From assembly GCA_025463985.1 (NCBI GenBank), contig JAODBM010000079.1:1-50392 (forward strand): 50,392 bases of DNA, read 5' to 3'. Each line of letters begins with the position of its first letter. Position 1 is the stretch's first letter. The notes below the pieces were generated by a model. The model did no database searches. It was not told where the DNA came from and worked only from the letters and a program-made list of their open reading frames with translations. Source of the DNA: Acidimicrobiales bacterium. GTDB lineage: Bacteria; Actinomycetota; Acidimicrobiia; Acidimicrobiales; Iamiaceae. The position numbers and the translations under genes are program-made. Shown piece by piece: positions 24,281-33,728 of this stretch.

Positions 24281-24595
24281 TCATGGCACGGTCACGACGA
24301 CGTCGTCGCCTTCGACGCGGGCCGGGTAGACGGGGATGGGGCGGGTGGCGGGGAGGGAGTCGGGGTGGCCGGTGCGCAGGTCGAACGCGCTGCCGTGCTT
24401 CCAGCACTCGATCTGGCAGGTGTCGGGGTCGACCTCGCCCTCGGACAGCGAGATGTTCTGGTGGCTGCAGATGTCGCCCACCGCGTGGACATGGGCGGCG
24501 ATGCGCACCACGGCGATCGGGTGCCCGTGGACCACGAACCGGCGGGGCTCGGCGTCGGGCAGCTCGTCGAGCCGGCAGATTGTCACGTCAGCCAC
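24281..24595 (-). CDS. Rieske [2Fe-2S] ferredoxin-like protein
   Basis: A 104-residue NirD/BphF-type Rieske protein. Ligands are C43 and H45 (CSH) and C64 and H67 (CWKH), followed by GSAFDLRTG. The GTG at 24595 overlaps the sufD stop (GTGGCTGA), so it is coupled to sufD. Such Rieske genes commonly sit within actinobacterial suf operons; the electron partner is unknown. Confidence 0.92.
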   Translation of the reverse strand: MADVTICRLDELPDAEPRRFVVHGHPIAVVRIAAHVHAVGDICSHQNISLSEGEVDPDTCQIECWKHGSAFDLRTGHPDSLPATRPIPVYPARVEGDDVVVTVP

Positions 24596-25862
24596 GCTCG
24601 GTGCCCTCACGCTCGAGCTTGGCGTCGAGCTGGGCCCGGACCAGGCCCGCGAGGCCGTCGACGGGCAGCTTGCTCAGCACCTCGTCGAAGAAGCCGGACA
24701 CGATCAGCCGGTCGGCGACGAGCGGCGGCACGCCCCGGCTCTCGAGGTAGAACCGCTGCTCCTCGTCCACGGGGCCGACGGCTGAGGCGTGGCTGCAGTG
24801 GACGTCGTTGTTCAGGATCTCGAGGTTCGGGACCGACTCGGCCCACGCCTCGTCCGAGAGCTTGATGTTGCGGTTCGTCTGGAAGGCGTTGGTCCCCCGC
24901 GCTTCCTTCTCGACGCGGATGAGGCCGGTGTAGACGGACCGGCTGCGGCCGGCGACCGCGCCCTTGAACAGCAGGTTTGACGTGGTGTCGGGCGCCCGAT
25001 GGTCTTGGAACGTGCGGAAGTCCAGCGTCTGGTCCGCCTCGCCGAAGTAGGCGGCCAGCAGGTCGCCCGAGGCGCCGCGGCCGACGAGACGGCAGTCGGT
25101 GCGCAAGCGGGCGTAACCGCCGCCCAACGCCACGGCGGCCGCCACCAGGTCGGCCTCCTGGCCGACGCTGGCCATCACCGAGGCCAGCTGCCACATGCGC
25201 AGGCCGAGATCTTGCACGCTGACGTAGCGCAGCCGGGCCCCGCGGTCGGCGTGCAGCTCGACGACCGGAACGCTGAGGGCGGCGACGTCGTCCGAGGTGG
25301 CGACGTCGACCACGACCGCCTCGCTGCCGGCACCGGCGACGACGATCAGCCGGGGGAAGGCGGCCGCCCCCGCGGTGGCGACGTGGTGGGTGACGACGAT
25401 CGGTGCGTCGAGATGCACGCCGGTCGGGATGCGCACGATGATCGGGTCGACGCTGAACGCCTCGTTGAGCCGAGCGAAGGGGTCGACCGGCTCGATGCCC
25501 AGGGCCTCGAGGAGCTGCTGGGCACCCGGCACGTCGACGACGCGGCCGATCTGCACGCCCTGGTCGGCCCAACCGTCCGGCACGGTCAGGGAGGCCAGCC
25601 GACCGTCGACCAGCTGGATGACCGGCGCCGCGTGCACGGGGAGCCGGTCGGCGGCTGGCGGCGAGGGCCGCACCGCGCTGGCAGCGTCCGCCGGGGTGAA
25701 CGCGTCCAGGTCGAGGTCGTCGATGCGGCTGTAGCGCCAGGCCTCCTCATCCGCGGTGGGCAGGCCATCGGCGACGAAGCGCTCGGCCGACGCCATGCGC
25801 CGGGAGCGGAGCCAGTCGGGGCCGTCGATGGCAGCAGCGGCTTCGACGGTGAACGTGCTCAG
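24588..25862 (-). CDS. sufD: SUF scaffold protein SufD
   Basis: Beta-helical partner of SufB in the SufBC2D complex. The 424 residues include DEEAWRYSRIDDLDLDAF, a central helix of short beta repeats, and a C-terminal SufD signature (NNDVHCSHASAVGPVDEEQ, then FYLESRGVP). The family N terminus (STFTVEAAAAIDGPDWLRSR) has no ATG, GTG or TTG in front of it; CTG at 25862 with AGAGGT six bases upstream is the best start, making this a rare CTG initiation. The next ATG (in RRMASAERF) would cut about 20 conserved residues. Overlaps the Rieske gene. Confidence 0.9.
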   Translation of the reverse strand: MSTFTVEAAAAIDGPDWLRSRRMASAERFVADGLPTADEEAWRYSRIDDLDLDAFTPADAASAVRPSPPAADRLPVHAAPVIQLVDGRLASLTVPDGWADQGVQIGRVVDVPGAQQLLEALGIEPVDPFARLNEAFSVDPIIVRIPTGVHLDAPIVVTHHVATAGAAAFPRLIVVAGAGSEAVVVDVATSDDVAALSVPVVELHADRGARLRYVSVQDLGLRMWQLASVMASVGQEADLVAAAVALGGGYARLRTDCRLVGRGASGDLLAAYFGEADQTLDFRTFQDHRAPDTTSNLLFKGAVAGRSRSVYTGLIRVEKEARGTNAFQTNRNIKLSDEAWAESVPNLEILNNDVHCSHASAVGPVDEEQRFYLESRGVPPLVADRLIVSGFFDEVLSKLPVDGLAGLVRAQLDAKLEREGTERG

Positions 25863-25918
25863 CGTGGGACCTCTCGGGACGTGCCGTGGGTGCGCTCGGA
25901 GCCTCGGCGTGAGGGAAC

Positions 25919-25948
25919 AGCCTACCGGCGAGCCCGAGCATCTCCCAA
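25919..25948 (-). promoter_or_regulatory. Promoter of the sufD operon
   Basis: TTGGGA (25943-25948) and TAGGCT (25919-25924) on the minus strand with an 18-base spacer. Transcription would begin about 50 bases before the sufD start. No copy of the SUF operator is seen here. Confidence 0.5.
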
Positions 25949-26005
25949 GGTGGACGGGTGGGACCACGCCGACGGATATCTGACATCGCCTGGCAAACTG
26001 GACGA

Positions 26006-26365
26006 ATGCCGATGCGGGAGGAGTGCAAGTTCTTCGAATCGCGGACCTATGGGGACGGCGAGACCGTTCGCAAATGTGATCTCGACCTCGCGCCCGAGGC
26101 GCCGTGGCGCTGCCCGGCCGACTGCCAGGCGTTCCAGCCCCGGTTGGCCGACGTCAACTGGGCGCACGGCAGCCTGGTCACGCCGGCCACGCCCGAGGAG
26201 CCCCCGGGGCTCGACGAGCGCGGCGACGACATCGCCGCGCTGCTCGACGAGGCCGAGGACATCGTGAACGCGGCGGGGCCGAGCATCCTGGCCGAGGTCC
26301 GCACCGAGCAGGAGCAGACCTCCAAGGCCGGTCGCTTCCGCCGCGTGTTCCGCCGCCGCCGCTGA
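26006..26365 (+). CDS. Small cysteine-motif protein, 119 residues
   Basis: Function not known; similar small proteins occur in other actinomycetes by my recollection. Four cysteines cluster at the N terminus: C7 (EECKFF), C24 (RKCDLD), C36 and C40 (WRCPADC), spacing suggestive of zinc or iron-sulfur binding. A central acidic helix (ERGDDIAALLDEAEDIV) and a basic C terminus (RFRRVFRRRR) follow. ATG at 26006, with a second ATG two codons later. It is divergent from sufD and lies upstream of coaA. Confidence 0.72.
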   Translation: MPMREECKFFESRTYGDGETVRKCDLDLAPEAPWRCPADCQAFQPRLADVNWAHGSLVTPATPEEPPGLDERGDDIAALLDEAEDIVNAAGPSILAEVRTEQEQTSKAGRFRRVFRRRR

Positions 26366-26410
26366 GGCTGACGTTGGCGCCGGCGCGCCCGGGGCCGCTC
26401 AGCCGGGAGT

Positions 26411-26470
26411 CATCGCCTCGGCGGAGAACCCGAGGCGATGCGCCACCGTTCCGGTGCGTCATCGCCTCGG
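26411..26470. repeat. Family C hairpin repeat with two alternative folds
   Basis: CATCGCCTCGG occurs at 26411-26421 and again at 26460-26470; its perfect complement CCGAGGCGATG is at 26430-26440 between them. The middle arm can pair with either copy (8-base loop, or a 19-base loop containing an inner CACCG/CGGTG stem). It lies upstream of coaA. Related to 1240-1380. Confidence 0.88.
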
Positions 26471-26505
26471 CTTGGTCGGAGTTGGGCGGTTGATGAGGGT
26501 GGCCG

Positions 26506-26511
26506 TAGCCT
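26506..26511 (+). promoter_or_regulatory. -10 box of coaA
   Basis: TAGCCT ten bases before the ATG at 26522, with no ribosome site; a transcript with at most a few leader bases is likely. Confidence 0.45.
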
Positions 26512-26521
26512 CGCCCACGCA

Positions 26522-27442
26522 ATGGACCAGGGTCTCTACGAGGCGTTCCCGCGCGACGCATGGCGAGCCCTGCGGGCGAGCACGCCGCTCACCTTGCGCG
26601 CCGAGGACCTCGACGAGCTGCGGGGCGTCAACGAGCGCCTCGACCTCGACGAGGTCGAGGCCGTGTACCTACCGCTCTCGCGCCTGCTGAACCTCCACGT
26701 GGCCGCCGCGCAGGCTCGCCGCCGGGTGACCGCGACCTTCGTCGGCAGCGAGCGGCCGGCACCGCCGTACATCATCGGGATCGCGGGCAGCGTGGCGGTC
26801 GGCAAGAGCACCACCGCCCGTGTGCTGCAGGCCCTGCTCGCCCGCTGGCCCGACCACCCGCGCGTCGACCTCGTGACCACCGACGGCTTCCTGTTCCCGA
26901 ACGCCGAGCTCGAGCGCCGGGGACTCATGGACCGCAAGGGCTTCCCCGAGAGCTACGACGTCCGCCGGCTGCTCGGCTTCCTGCGCGACGTGCGCGCCGG
27001 GGTCGAGGAGGTCGTCGCGCCCCTCTACTCGCACGTGATCTACGACGTGATCGACGGTCCGGGCAGCGTCGTGCGCCAGCCCGACATCCTCATCGTCGAG
27101 GGCGTCAACGTGCTGCAGGTGAGCGCGGCGACCACGACCTTCGTGTCGGACTTCTTCGACTACTCGATCTATGTGGACGCCGACGTCCGCGACGTGCGCA
27201 CCTGGTACGTCGACCGGTTCCTGGCGCTGTACTCGACGGTGTTCCAGCAGCCCGACTCGTACTTCCATCGCTACGCCTCGTTCACCCACGACGAAGCGGT
27301 GAGCGCCGCCCTCGACATCTGGCGCGACATCAACGAGCGGAACCTCGTGGCCAACATCCGCCCGACCCGCAACCGCGCCGCGCTGATCCTGCGCAAGGGA
27401 CCCGACCACCGCGTGCGCGAGGTCCACCTGCGAAGGATCTGA
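26522..27442 (+). CDS. coaA: Type I pantothenate kinase CoaA
   Basis: Phosphorylates pantothenate with ATP, the first step to coenzyme A. The 306 residues show the P-loop GSVAVGKST at 89-97, [36 protein letters not shown], and the C-terminal [17 protein letters not shown] and [13 protein letters not shown], all typical of bacterial CoaA. ATG at 26522 gives the usual N terminus ([11 protein letters not shown]). It converges on sufB, with a family B hairpin between them. Confidence 0.97.
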   Translation: MDQGLYEAFPRDAWRALRASTPLTLRAEDLDELRGVNERLDLDEVEAVYLPLSRLLNLHVAAAQARRRVTATFVGSERPAPPYIIGIAGSVAVGKSTTARVLQALLARWPDHPRVDLVTTDGFLFPNAELERRGLMDRKGFPESYDVRRLLGFLRDVRAGVEEVVAPLYSHVIYDVIDGPGSVVRQPDILIVEGVNVLQVSAATTTFVSDFFDYSIYVDADVRDVRTWYVDRFLALYSTVFQQPDSYFHRYASFTHDEAVSAALDIWRDINERNLVANIRPTRNRAALILRKGPDHRVREVHLRRI

Positions 27443-27450
27443 GCACCACA

Positions 27451-27505
27451 CCCGAACTGGGTGGGATCGCGGTCGCCAGGGCGACCGGATCCCCGCCCAC
27501 TTCGG
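27451..27505. repeat. Family B hairpin repeat, single copy
   Basis: Begins CCCGAACTGGGTGGGATC and ends CCCGCCCACTTCGGG; the arms pair at 13 of 15 outer positions and the tip is GGTCGC-CAGG-GCGACC. It stands between the convergent coaA and sufB stops, where it could end both transcripts. Confidence 0.85.
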
Positions 27506-27518
27506 GCGGTTCGCAGCT

Positions 27519-28916
27519 CTAGCCGACCGAGCCTTCCATCTGGAGCTCGATCAGGCGGCTCCACTCGACCGCGTACTCCATGGGCAGCGTGCGGGTGACC
27601 GGCTCGATGAAGCCGTTGACCACCATGCCCATGGCCTGCTCCTCGGAGAGGCCGCGACTCATGAGGTAGAAGAGCTGCTCGTCGGCCACGCGGGAGACGG
27701 TGGCCTCGTGGCCGATGATCGCGTCGCGGGCCCCGACCTCCATGTAGGGGTACGTGTCGCTGATCGAGTCCTCGTCGAGGATGAGGGCGTCGCACTGGAC
27801 GTGGCTCTTGCAGCCGTAGGCGTCGTCTTCGACCCGCACGAGGCCGCGGTAGGACGTGCGGCCGCCGTCCTTCGAGATCGACTTCGAGACGATCTTCGAG
27901 GTGGTCTCCGGCGCGGCGTGGACCATCTTAGCGCCCGTGTCCTGGTGCTGGCCGGGGCCGGCGTAGGCCACCGAGAGCACCTCGCCCGAGGCCTTCGGGC
28001 CGACGAGCCAGACGGCCGGGTACTTCATGGTGAGGCGGCTGCCGATGTTGCCGTCGATCCACTCCATGTGGCCTTCGGCCTCGACCCGCGCCCGCTTGGT
28101 GACCAGGTTGAACACGTTCGACGACCAGTTCTGGATGGTCGTGTACGTGACCCGCGCGCTGGGCTTGACGATGATCTCGACGACCGCCGAGTGCAGCGAG
28201 TCTGACGTGTACACGGGAGCCGAGCAGCCCTCGATGTAGTGCACCTGCGAGCCCTCGTCGGCGATGATCAGCGTGCGCTCGAACTGGCCCATGTTCTCCG
28301 CGTTGATGCGGAAGTAGGCCTGCAGCGGCATCTCGACGGTGACGCCCGGCGGCACGTAGATGAACGAGCCACCCGACCAGACCGACGAGTTGAGCGAGGC
28401 GAACTTGTTGTCGTTCTTCGGGATGACCGTGCCGAAGTACGCCTTCACGATCTCGGGGTGCTCGCGCAGCGCCGTGTCCATGTCGGTGAAGATCACGCCC
28501 TGGCGCTCGAGGTCTTCGCGGTTGCGGTGGTAGACGACCTCGGACTCGTACTGGGCGGTGACCCCGGCCAGGTACTTGCGCTCGGCCTCAGGGATGCCGA
28601 GCTTCTCGTAGGTCTCCTTGACCGAGTCGGGCAGCTCGTCCCACGCGTCGACCTGCTTGTCGGTCGGCTTGATGTAGTAGTAGATGTCGTCGAAGAAGAT
28701 GCCGGACATGTCGCCGCCCCAGTTGGGCATCGGGCGACGCTGGAAGTGCTTGTAGGACTTGAGGCGATAGTCGAGCATCCACTGCGGCTCGCCCTTCATC
28801 CACGACATCTCGCGCAGCATGTCTTCGTCGAGACCGCGCTTGGGCTTGAAGACGTAGTCCTCGGCGTCTGACCAGCCGAGCTTGTAGCGACCGAGATCGA
28901 GATCTGCGACTGCCAT
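27519..28916 (-). CDS. sufB: SUF scaffold protein SufB
   Basis: Scaffold on which [Fe-S] clusters are built, together with SufC and SufD. The 465 residues are full length: the N-terminal [18 protein letters not shown] region, [53 protein letters not shown], and the C-terminal [16 protein letters not shown] and [22 protein letters not shown] at 28916. It is separated from sufD by the Cys-motif gene and coaA, which run in the opposite direction. Operator site 2 lies 50-75 bases upstream. Confidence 0.97.
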   Translation of the reverse strand: MAVADLDLGRYKLGWSDAEDYVFKPKRGLDEDMLREMSWMKGEPQWMLDYRLKSYKHFQRRPMPNWGGDMSGIFFDDIYYYIKPTDKQVDAWDELPDSVKETYEKLGIPEAERKYLAGVTAQYESEVVYHRNREDLERQGVIFTDMDTALREHPEIVKAYFGTVIPKNDNKFASLNSSVWSGGSFIYVPPGVTVEMPLQAYFRINAENMGQFERTLIIADEGSQVHYIEGCSAPVYTSDSLHSAVVEIIVKPSARVTYTTIQNWSSNVFNLVTKRARVEAEGHMEWIDGNIGSRLTMKYPAVWLVGPKASGEVLSVAYAGPGQHQDTGAKMVHAAPETTSKIVSKSISKDGGRTSYRGLVRVEDDAYGCKSHVQCDALILDEDSISDTYPYMEVGARDAIIGHEATVSRVADEQLFYLMSRGLSEEQAMGMVVNGFIEPVTRTLPMEYAVEWSRLIELQMEGSVG

Positions 28917-28965
28917 GTGCGTTCCTCACGGGTGCGGCGGGCCACCGACCAGGGCCGGCGGAAGA

Positions 28966-28991
28966 ATTTCTCCTATGGCGATAGTAGCAAT
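28966..28991 (-). promoter_or_regulatory. Candidate SUF operator, site 2
   Basis: On the minus strand it begins ATTGCTACTATCGCC and ends TAGGAGAAAT, matching the sufC site base for base at ATT, C, ACTATCGCC, TAG and AAT with identical spacing. It lies upstream of sufB. Same regulator inferred for both units. Confidence 0.6.
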
Positions 28992-29051
28992 CCCGCTGAC
29001 CAGCGCCACCTCCGGAGCGGCGGTCGGCGCGCCGGGGCGCCGAAGAACCCG

Positions 29052-31013
29052 CTACTTCGTGCGGATGAGGGTCCGCAGGATGAAGTCGGCGTACGCCTCG
29101 ATCCCGGCGCTGGTCAGGTGGACCGTGTCGCTGTGGAACCACTCGTTGTGCCCATTGGCCAGCGCGTGCCAGTCCGCGACGCGCGCACCGGGCAGCGTGG
29201 GGACGACTGCGGCCAGCGTGTCGTTGACGTTCTGCTCCCAGGACCGGCCCTCGCGCACCGTGAGGAACACCACCGGCGTGGGCGCCGCGGCGTGGACCAT
29301 CGCGGCGATGTCCTCGGGCTTCAGGGGGCCGTTGGTGCCGAGGTGGATCAGCACCACGTCGCCCAGGCCGCGCTGGGCCCGCAGCGAGCTGATGATGCTG
29401 GGCGCGACCTTGCCCTGCCGCGACACGCGGGCGTCGATGAAGATCTTGTCGCCGAACCGCTTGTAGAGCCCGCCCGCCGCCCCGACCATGACCGAATCGC
29501 CCACGGCGGTGACCCGGGGGATGGCGCCGACTGGAGGCGGGGGCGCGGTGGTGATCACGGGCGCCGTGGTGGCGGTGGTGGCGCTGGCGGCAGGGCCGGT
29601 CGTGCGCACCGCGGTGGTGGTCGTGCCGGCGGCCACGACCCGCCGGACGGGCCGCGCCGCGCCGCTGTGGGCGGCGATGAGGTCCTCGCCCTGCTTGATG
29701 CTGGTGACGATCGCGTTGCTCGACTTGGCCGCCGTGGCCAACGACGCCGAGCCGACCGCGAGCGCGAGGACGGTGCCCACGGCAAAGGCCTGCGCGGGGC
29801 GCGCCCAGGCCACGAACCGCTGGCGCGAGGGCAGCAGGCTGGCCAGCGTGACCCGCCGCTCGTGCCACGGCCGCTCGACCCAGCGGAAGGACACCTCGTT
29901 CACGACCACTGTGCCCACGAGGCGGAGGGCGAGGGCGGCGCCGCTGCTCAACGGCACGTCGATGCCCGGGCGCGTGATCGCGTAGATGGGCCAGTGCCAC
30001 AGGTAGATGCCGTAGGACCGGACGCCGACCGCGACCAGCGCCGGGTGACCAAGGCCTCGAGCGCTGGCGAGGGTGGTGTGGGGGTGCGACGCGGCCGCGA
30101 CCAGGAACACCGCGGCGAGGCTCAGCAGCGCGAACCCGCCCCGGTACATGCGGGCGCTGCTGTCGTTGGCGAACACCATGAAGGCGACGATCACGCCCAG
30201 CGCGCCGACGCCGACCATGTCCAGGACGCGGCCCTGCCGGGCCACGTCGCCCCGAGCGAGCGCGGCCGGCCGCCAGACCAGCGCCAGCGCCGCGCCGAGC
30301 AGCAGTCCGGTGAGCCGGCAGAAGGTGTCGTAGTAGGCGCGGGAGGCGTCGGCGCTGGGGCTGAAGACGACGGCCAGGAGCACGGACGACGCGACGGCGG
30401 CGACGACCAGGGCGATGACCAGGCGCTCGATGTGCTCCTTCCACCGACGCATCGCGGCGACGAACACGAGCGGCCAGACGACGTAGAACTGCATCTCGAT
30501 CGCCAACGACCACAGGTGGCGCAGCACGGGGGGCCGACCGAGGGCGGAGAAGTACGAACCGCCGGTCGCGATCAGGTACCAGTTCGTGCTCGCCGTGAGC
30601 GCGGCGACGACCTGGCCCCGCAGGTCGTAGAGGTCTTCTCGGTAGAAGATCGCGGTGACCACCGTGACCACGGCCAGCAGCGCGACCTGCGCCGGCAGCA
30701 GCCGCCGCACCCGGCGCGACCAGAACCGCTTGAGCCCGACGCGGCCCGACCGGTCGTGCTCGCCGACCAGGAGCAGGGTGACGAGGAAGCCGCTCAGCAC
30801 GAAGAAGACGTCGACCCCGAGGTAGCCACCCGACATCCACGAGATGCCGCCGTGATAGAGCAGCACGCCGACCACGGCCACGGCGCGGATGCCGTCCAGC
30901 GCGGGGATGCGCAGCGTTGGGGTGGAGGCGGGCCGGAGCTCTCCGGCCACGGGGATCGTGGGTTGGACGGTCATCGTGGGAGGTGGGGACCGAGGCGTCG
31001 GCGCCGCGGCCAT
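29052..31013 (-). CDS. Acyltransferase-3 / SGNH membrane protein (OatA-like)
   Basis: A 653-residue envelope O-acyltransferase. After a proline-rich cytoplasmic start, ALDGIRAVAVVGVLLYHGG (H54 active) opens about ten transmembrane helices of the acyltransferase-3 domain (to about residue 390). A Thr/Ala/Pro linker leads to an external SGNH domain: GDS with S507 near VTAVGDSVMVG, the HLGTNGP block, and DTVH (H about 632). Such proteins acetylate peptidoglycan, lipids or glycans. The ATG at 31013 is preferred; ATG at 30974 is possible. Confidence 0.9.
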   Translation of the reverse strand: MAAAPTPRSPPPTMTVQPTIPVAGELRPASTPTLRIPALDGIRAVAVVGVLLYHGGISWMSGGYLGVDVFFVLSGFLVTLLLVGEHDRSGRVGLKRFWSRRVRRLLPAQVALLAVVTVVTAIFYREDLYDLRGQVVAALTASTNWYLIATGGSYFSALGRPPVLRHLWSLAIEMQFYVVWPLVFVAAMRRWKEHIERLVIALVVAAVASSVLLAVVFSPSADASRAYYDTFCRLTGLLLGAALALVWRPAALARGDVARQGRVLDMVGVGALGVIVAFMVFANDSSARMYRGGFALLSLAAVFLVAAASHPHTTLASARGLGHPALVAVGVRSYGIYLWHWPIYAITRPGIDVPLSSGAALALRLVGTVVVNEVSFRWVERPWHERRVTLASLLPSRQRFVAWARPAQAFAVGTVLALAVGSASLATAAKSSNAIVTSIKQGEDLIAAHSGAARPVRRVVAAGTTTTAVRTTGPAASATTATTAPVITTAPPPPVGAIPRVTAVGDSVMVGAAGGLYKRFGDKIFIDARVSRQGKVAPSIISSLRAQRGLGDVVLIHLGTNGPLKPEDIAAMVHAAAPTPVVFLTVREGRSWEQNVNDTLAAVVPTLPGARVADWHALANGHNEWFHSDTVHLTSAGIEAYADFILRTLIRTK

Positions 31014-31062
31014 CGCGCAATCTTCGCATCCTTGTGGAGGCGCAAGCTGGGACCGAACGGGT

Positions 31063-32106
31063 TCATCGCGGAGCCGAGGCGTGCGACCGCTCAGCGTGAT
31101 CGCCGTCGAGGGCAAGGTAGCCCGGCACCTGATCGTGCGGCGTGTCGAGGTACACCTTCGCCTCCGGTTGCCCGCTGAACCGGCCGTGGCTCCACCGCAC
31201 CTCGACGTGGCCGCCGACCGTGCGGTCGACCGCGGCCAGCCGGTCGGTCACGTTGGCCCGCCAGACCACCTTCGGCTGGCCCGCCTCCTCGCCCCAGACG
31301 TCGAACGCCCGCAGGGTGAAGCGCTGGCGCCAGTCCCACGGCGTGGCGATCCGCAGGCGGAGCGAGGCACCGCCCGGAGCGCTACCGAGCACGAAGTACG
31401 GCGCGCTGGACAGCCGCAGCAGCCGCCAGAGCATCTCCTCGCGTGCCCGCAGGTCCGCCAGCGAGCGGCGCCAGCGATCGGCCGATGCCTGGCTGACCAC
31501 GTCGGCGAGGTGCTGGTAGGCGGCGGCGACCGGTGCGGGCAGCTGGCCGGTCAGCTGCGTCTTCAGCACCTCGCGATGCGCGCGCCCGAGATCGGCCGGG
31601 TCCGCGGGCAGCGTCGGGTCGCCGAGCGCGGCGCACACCTCGCGGTACAGCGCGCGATAGGCGCCCGGCGCGACGTCGAGGTACCAGTCGGCGCCGGTGC
31701 CGCGGCGCTCACCGAGCACCCGGTCGAACAGGTGGGCCGGCGACGCGTTCAGGAGGATCTTCGAGAGGTACTTGCAGGAGATCAGCCAGACGTGGTCGAC
31801 CCGCAGGTCGGCGGGGACGAGGTCGTAGCCGGGCGGCTTGTCGGGGCCCTTCCACTCGACGCGCCGCGGCGGGCGGCCGCGAAGCCCGTCGTCGGCCCCG
31901 AGAAAGGCCACGCCGTTGGCCCAGGCGCTCGCGAAGTCGCGGTCGTGGAGCCCCACGGCCCGGGCCTTGGCCAGCCGGTCCCAGTGCTCGTCGCTGACGC
32001 CGGCCAGCGCGGCCGGCCGAGCCGCGAGCGCCCAGTCGACGTCGCCGAGCCCGAGCAACCCCAGCCCGGTGACGATCTCGGTGATCTCGGTGCGCAGCGA
32101 CGGCAT
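31063..32106 (-). CDS. Uncharacterised protein paired with a DNA methyltransferase; candidate restriction subunit
   Basis: A 347-residue soluble protein not recognised as a named family. E84, D104 and the run HVWLISCKYLSK (S110-C111-K112) look like a divergent PD-(D/E)XK core, with Ser in place of the acidic residue before the lysine. A C-terminal part (WDWRQRFTLRAFDVWGEE, and HVEVRWSHGRFSG) is beta-rich. It begins 18 bases after the methyltransferase stop on the same strand, so the two form an operon. Endonuclease or target-sensing role is inference from context. Confidence 0.55.
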   Translation of the reverse strand: MPSLRTEITEIVTGLGLLGLGDVDWALAARPAALAGVSDEHWDRLAKARAVGLHDRDFASAWANGVAFLGADDGLRGRPPRRVEWKGPDKPPGYDLVPADLRVDHVWLISCKYLSKILLNASPAHLFDRVLGERRGTGADWYLDVAPGAYRALYREVCAALGDPTLPADPADLGRAHREVLKTQLTGQLPAPVAAAYQHLADVVSQASADRWRRSLADLRAREEMLWRLLRLSSAPYFVLGSAPGGASLRLRIATPWDWRQRFTLRAFDVWGEEAGQPKVVWRANVTDRLAAVDRTVGGHVEVRWSHGRFSGQPEAKVYLDTPHDQVPGYLALDGDHAERSHASAPR

Positions 32107-32124
32107 GGGGCGCGGGTCCCGCCG

Positions 32125-33666
32125 TCAGCGCTCGTCGACGTCGGGTGGCGGCTTCCACGCGTCGAGGTCGCCCGGAGCCCAGAAGCCGGCGACGGGCGCC
32201 CTGCGCCCGCCGCCGAAGCCGCCCGAGGCATAGCTGCGCAGGCGGCCAAAGTCGTCGGCTTCGAGCATCGCGATGGCGTCGAAGAAGGCGTTGGGACCGG
32301 CCGCGTGCATGGCTCGTTCGCCGTCGGTGCTGGGGTGCGGAAGGTGCGAGGTGAGCAGCACCAGTGGGATGCGGGCAAAGGCCTGGTTGCGGGCGAGGAC
32401 GTGGGCCCGGCCGAGGGCCTTCCACATCGTGTCGGTGCGGCGGAGGCCGCCACGGGTGCTCGAGAACGCACCGGACACGTCGAACAGCCAGAGGTCTTCG
32501 GCCTGGTCGACGGCCCGGAAGTTCATCGTCATGCCGAGGCCCCGGAGCCGATGGTTGCGATCGATGATCGTGAAGCCGGCCTCGGTGAGCACCTGCTCGG
32601 CCAGGGCCTGAGCGGCCTTGCCCTCCAAGCTGGCCCGACGCTGGAAGTCGCTCGCGCTCTCCGCCTGGTCGGATGCCGGCACCTCGGCCTGCGGCGGCGT
32701 GCTGGGCACCGCGCGCCGCTCTTCCTCCTCGGCGAGGCGCTCGTGCTCGTCTTTGAGCCGCTGCCGGGCGATGGCGACGTAGGCCGGGTCGAGGTCGTAG
32801 CCGACGAAGCGCCGGTTGGTGCGCGCGGCGGCCACCGCGCTGGAGCCCGAGCCGAGGAACGGGTCGAGCACGAGATCGTTCTCGTACGTGTAGAGGTCGA
32901 TGAGCCACTCGGGCAGCTCGACCGGGAAGGGGGCCGGATGCCCGACCCGCTTGGCGCTCTCGGGCGGGATCGACCAGACGTCGGTGGTGGCGGCCATGAA
33001 GCGGTCGGCGTTGATGGTGGGGCGGTACGGCAAGCCCGCGACCTCGCGCCGCTTGGCCGACATGGCCCGATCGAAGCGGCCCTTGCTGGCGATCACGACC
33101 CGCTCGGTCAGGTCCCGGATGGTGGGGTTGGCCGGCGAGCGATAGGAGCCCCACGCGCAGTTGCCGCTGGCGCCCTCTTGCTTCTGCCAGACCACCTCAC
33201 CGCGCATCAACAGGTGCAGCCGATCTTGCAGGATCTGGATGACGTCGGCCGCCAGGCTGCGATACGGCTTGCGGCCGAGGTTGGCGACGTTGACCGCGAT
33301 CCGGCCGCCGGGCTCGAGGGTGCGCACGCACTCGGCGAAGACCGCTTCGAGCATGTCGAGGTAGGCCGCGTAGGACGCGGGGATACCGCCTTGGCCCAGC
33401 TCCTCCTCGTACTGCTTGCCGGCGAAGTACGGGGGAGACGTGACCACGAGCGCCACCGCGCCGTCGGGGACGTCGGTCATGGCGCGGGCATCGCCGGCCT
33501 TGAGCGGGTCGCCGATGGCACCGTCGACCAGCGCGGGATCGAGCACCGTGGCGTCGTCGGAAAGCCGCGGGGCCTCGAAGCGGGCGTAGAAGGCGGAGGC
33601 GTCGTGGCTCTCGCGCTTGCCGACGCCGAAGTTCGACGTGGACGTGCCCCGCTTCCGCTCGACCAT
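32125..33666 (-). CDS. DNA methyltransferase (N4/N6, beta-class order) with a nuclease-like C-terminal domain
   Basis: A 513-residue protein. The N-terminal about 295 residues are an amino-methyltransferase: motif IV TSPPYF at 76-81 comes first and the S-adenosylmethionine motif DPFLGSGSS (258-266) later, the beta-class order; SPPY favours N4-cytosine or a subset of N6-adenine enzymes. After a charged linker (297-335), residues about 336-450 read like a PD-(D/E)XK-type fold: helix GKAAQALAEQVL, then VDQAEDLWLFDVSGAF (D377, D386), then TDTMWKALGRAH (K406). The ATG at 33666 lies six bases after a TAGGGT box. Followed by the 347-residue partner. Confidence 0.85.
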   Translation of the reverse strand: MVERKRGTSTSNFGVGKRESHDASAFYARFEAPRLSDDATVLDPALVDGAIGDPLKAGDARAMTDVPDGAVALVVTSPPYFAGKQYEEELGQGGIPASYAAYLDMLEAVFAECVRTLEPGGRIAVNVANLGRKPYRSLAADVIQILQDRLHLLMRGEVVWQKQEGASGNCAWGSYRSPANPTIRDLTERVVIASKGRFDRAMSAKRREVAGLPYRPTINADRFMAATTDVWSIPPESAKRVGHPAPFPVELPEWLIDLYTYENDLVLDPFLGSGSSAVAAARTNRRFVGYDLDPAYVAIARQRLKDEHERLAEEEERRAVPSTPPQAEVPASDQAESASDFQRRASLEGKAAQALAEQVLTEAGFTIIDRNHRLRGLGMTMNFRAVDQAEDLWLFDVSGAFSSTRGGLRRTDTMWKALGRAHVLARNQAFARIPLVLLTSHLPHPSTDGERAMHAAGPNAFFDAIAMLEADDFGRLRSYASGGFGGGRRAPVAGFWAPGDLDAWKPPPDVDER

Positions 33667-33672
33667 GCGGCA

Positions 33673-33678
33673 ACCCTA
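33673..33678 (-). promoter_or_regulatory. -10 box of the methyltransferase operon
   Basis: TAGGGT on the minus strand, six bases before the ATG at 33666; leaderless pattern. Confidence 0.5.
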
Positions 33679-33728
33679 CCGAGGGTCGGTGACAGCGGAA
33701 CCGGACCGCCGCCCCGCCTGCGGTCGGG

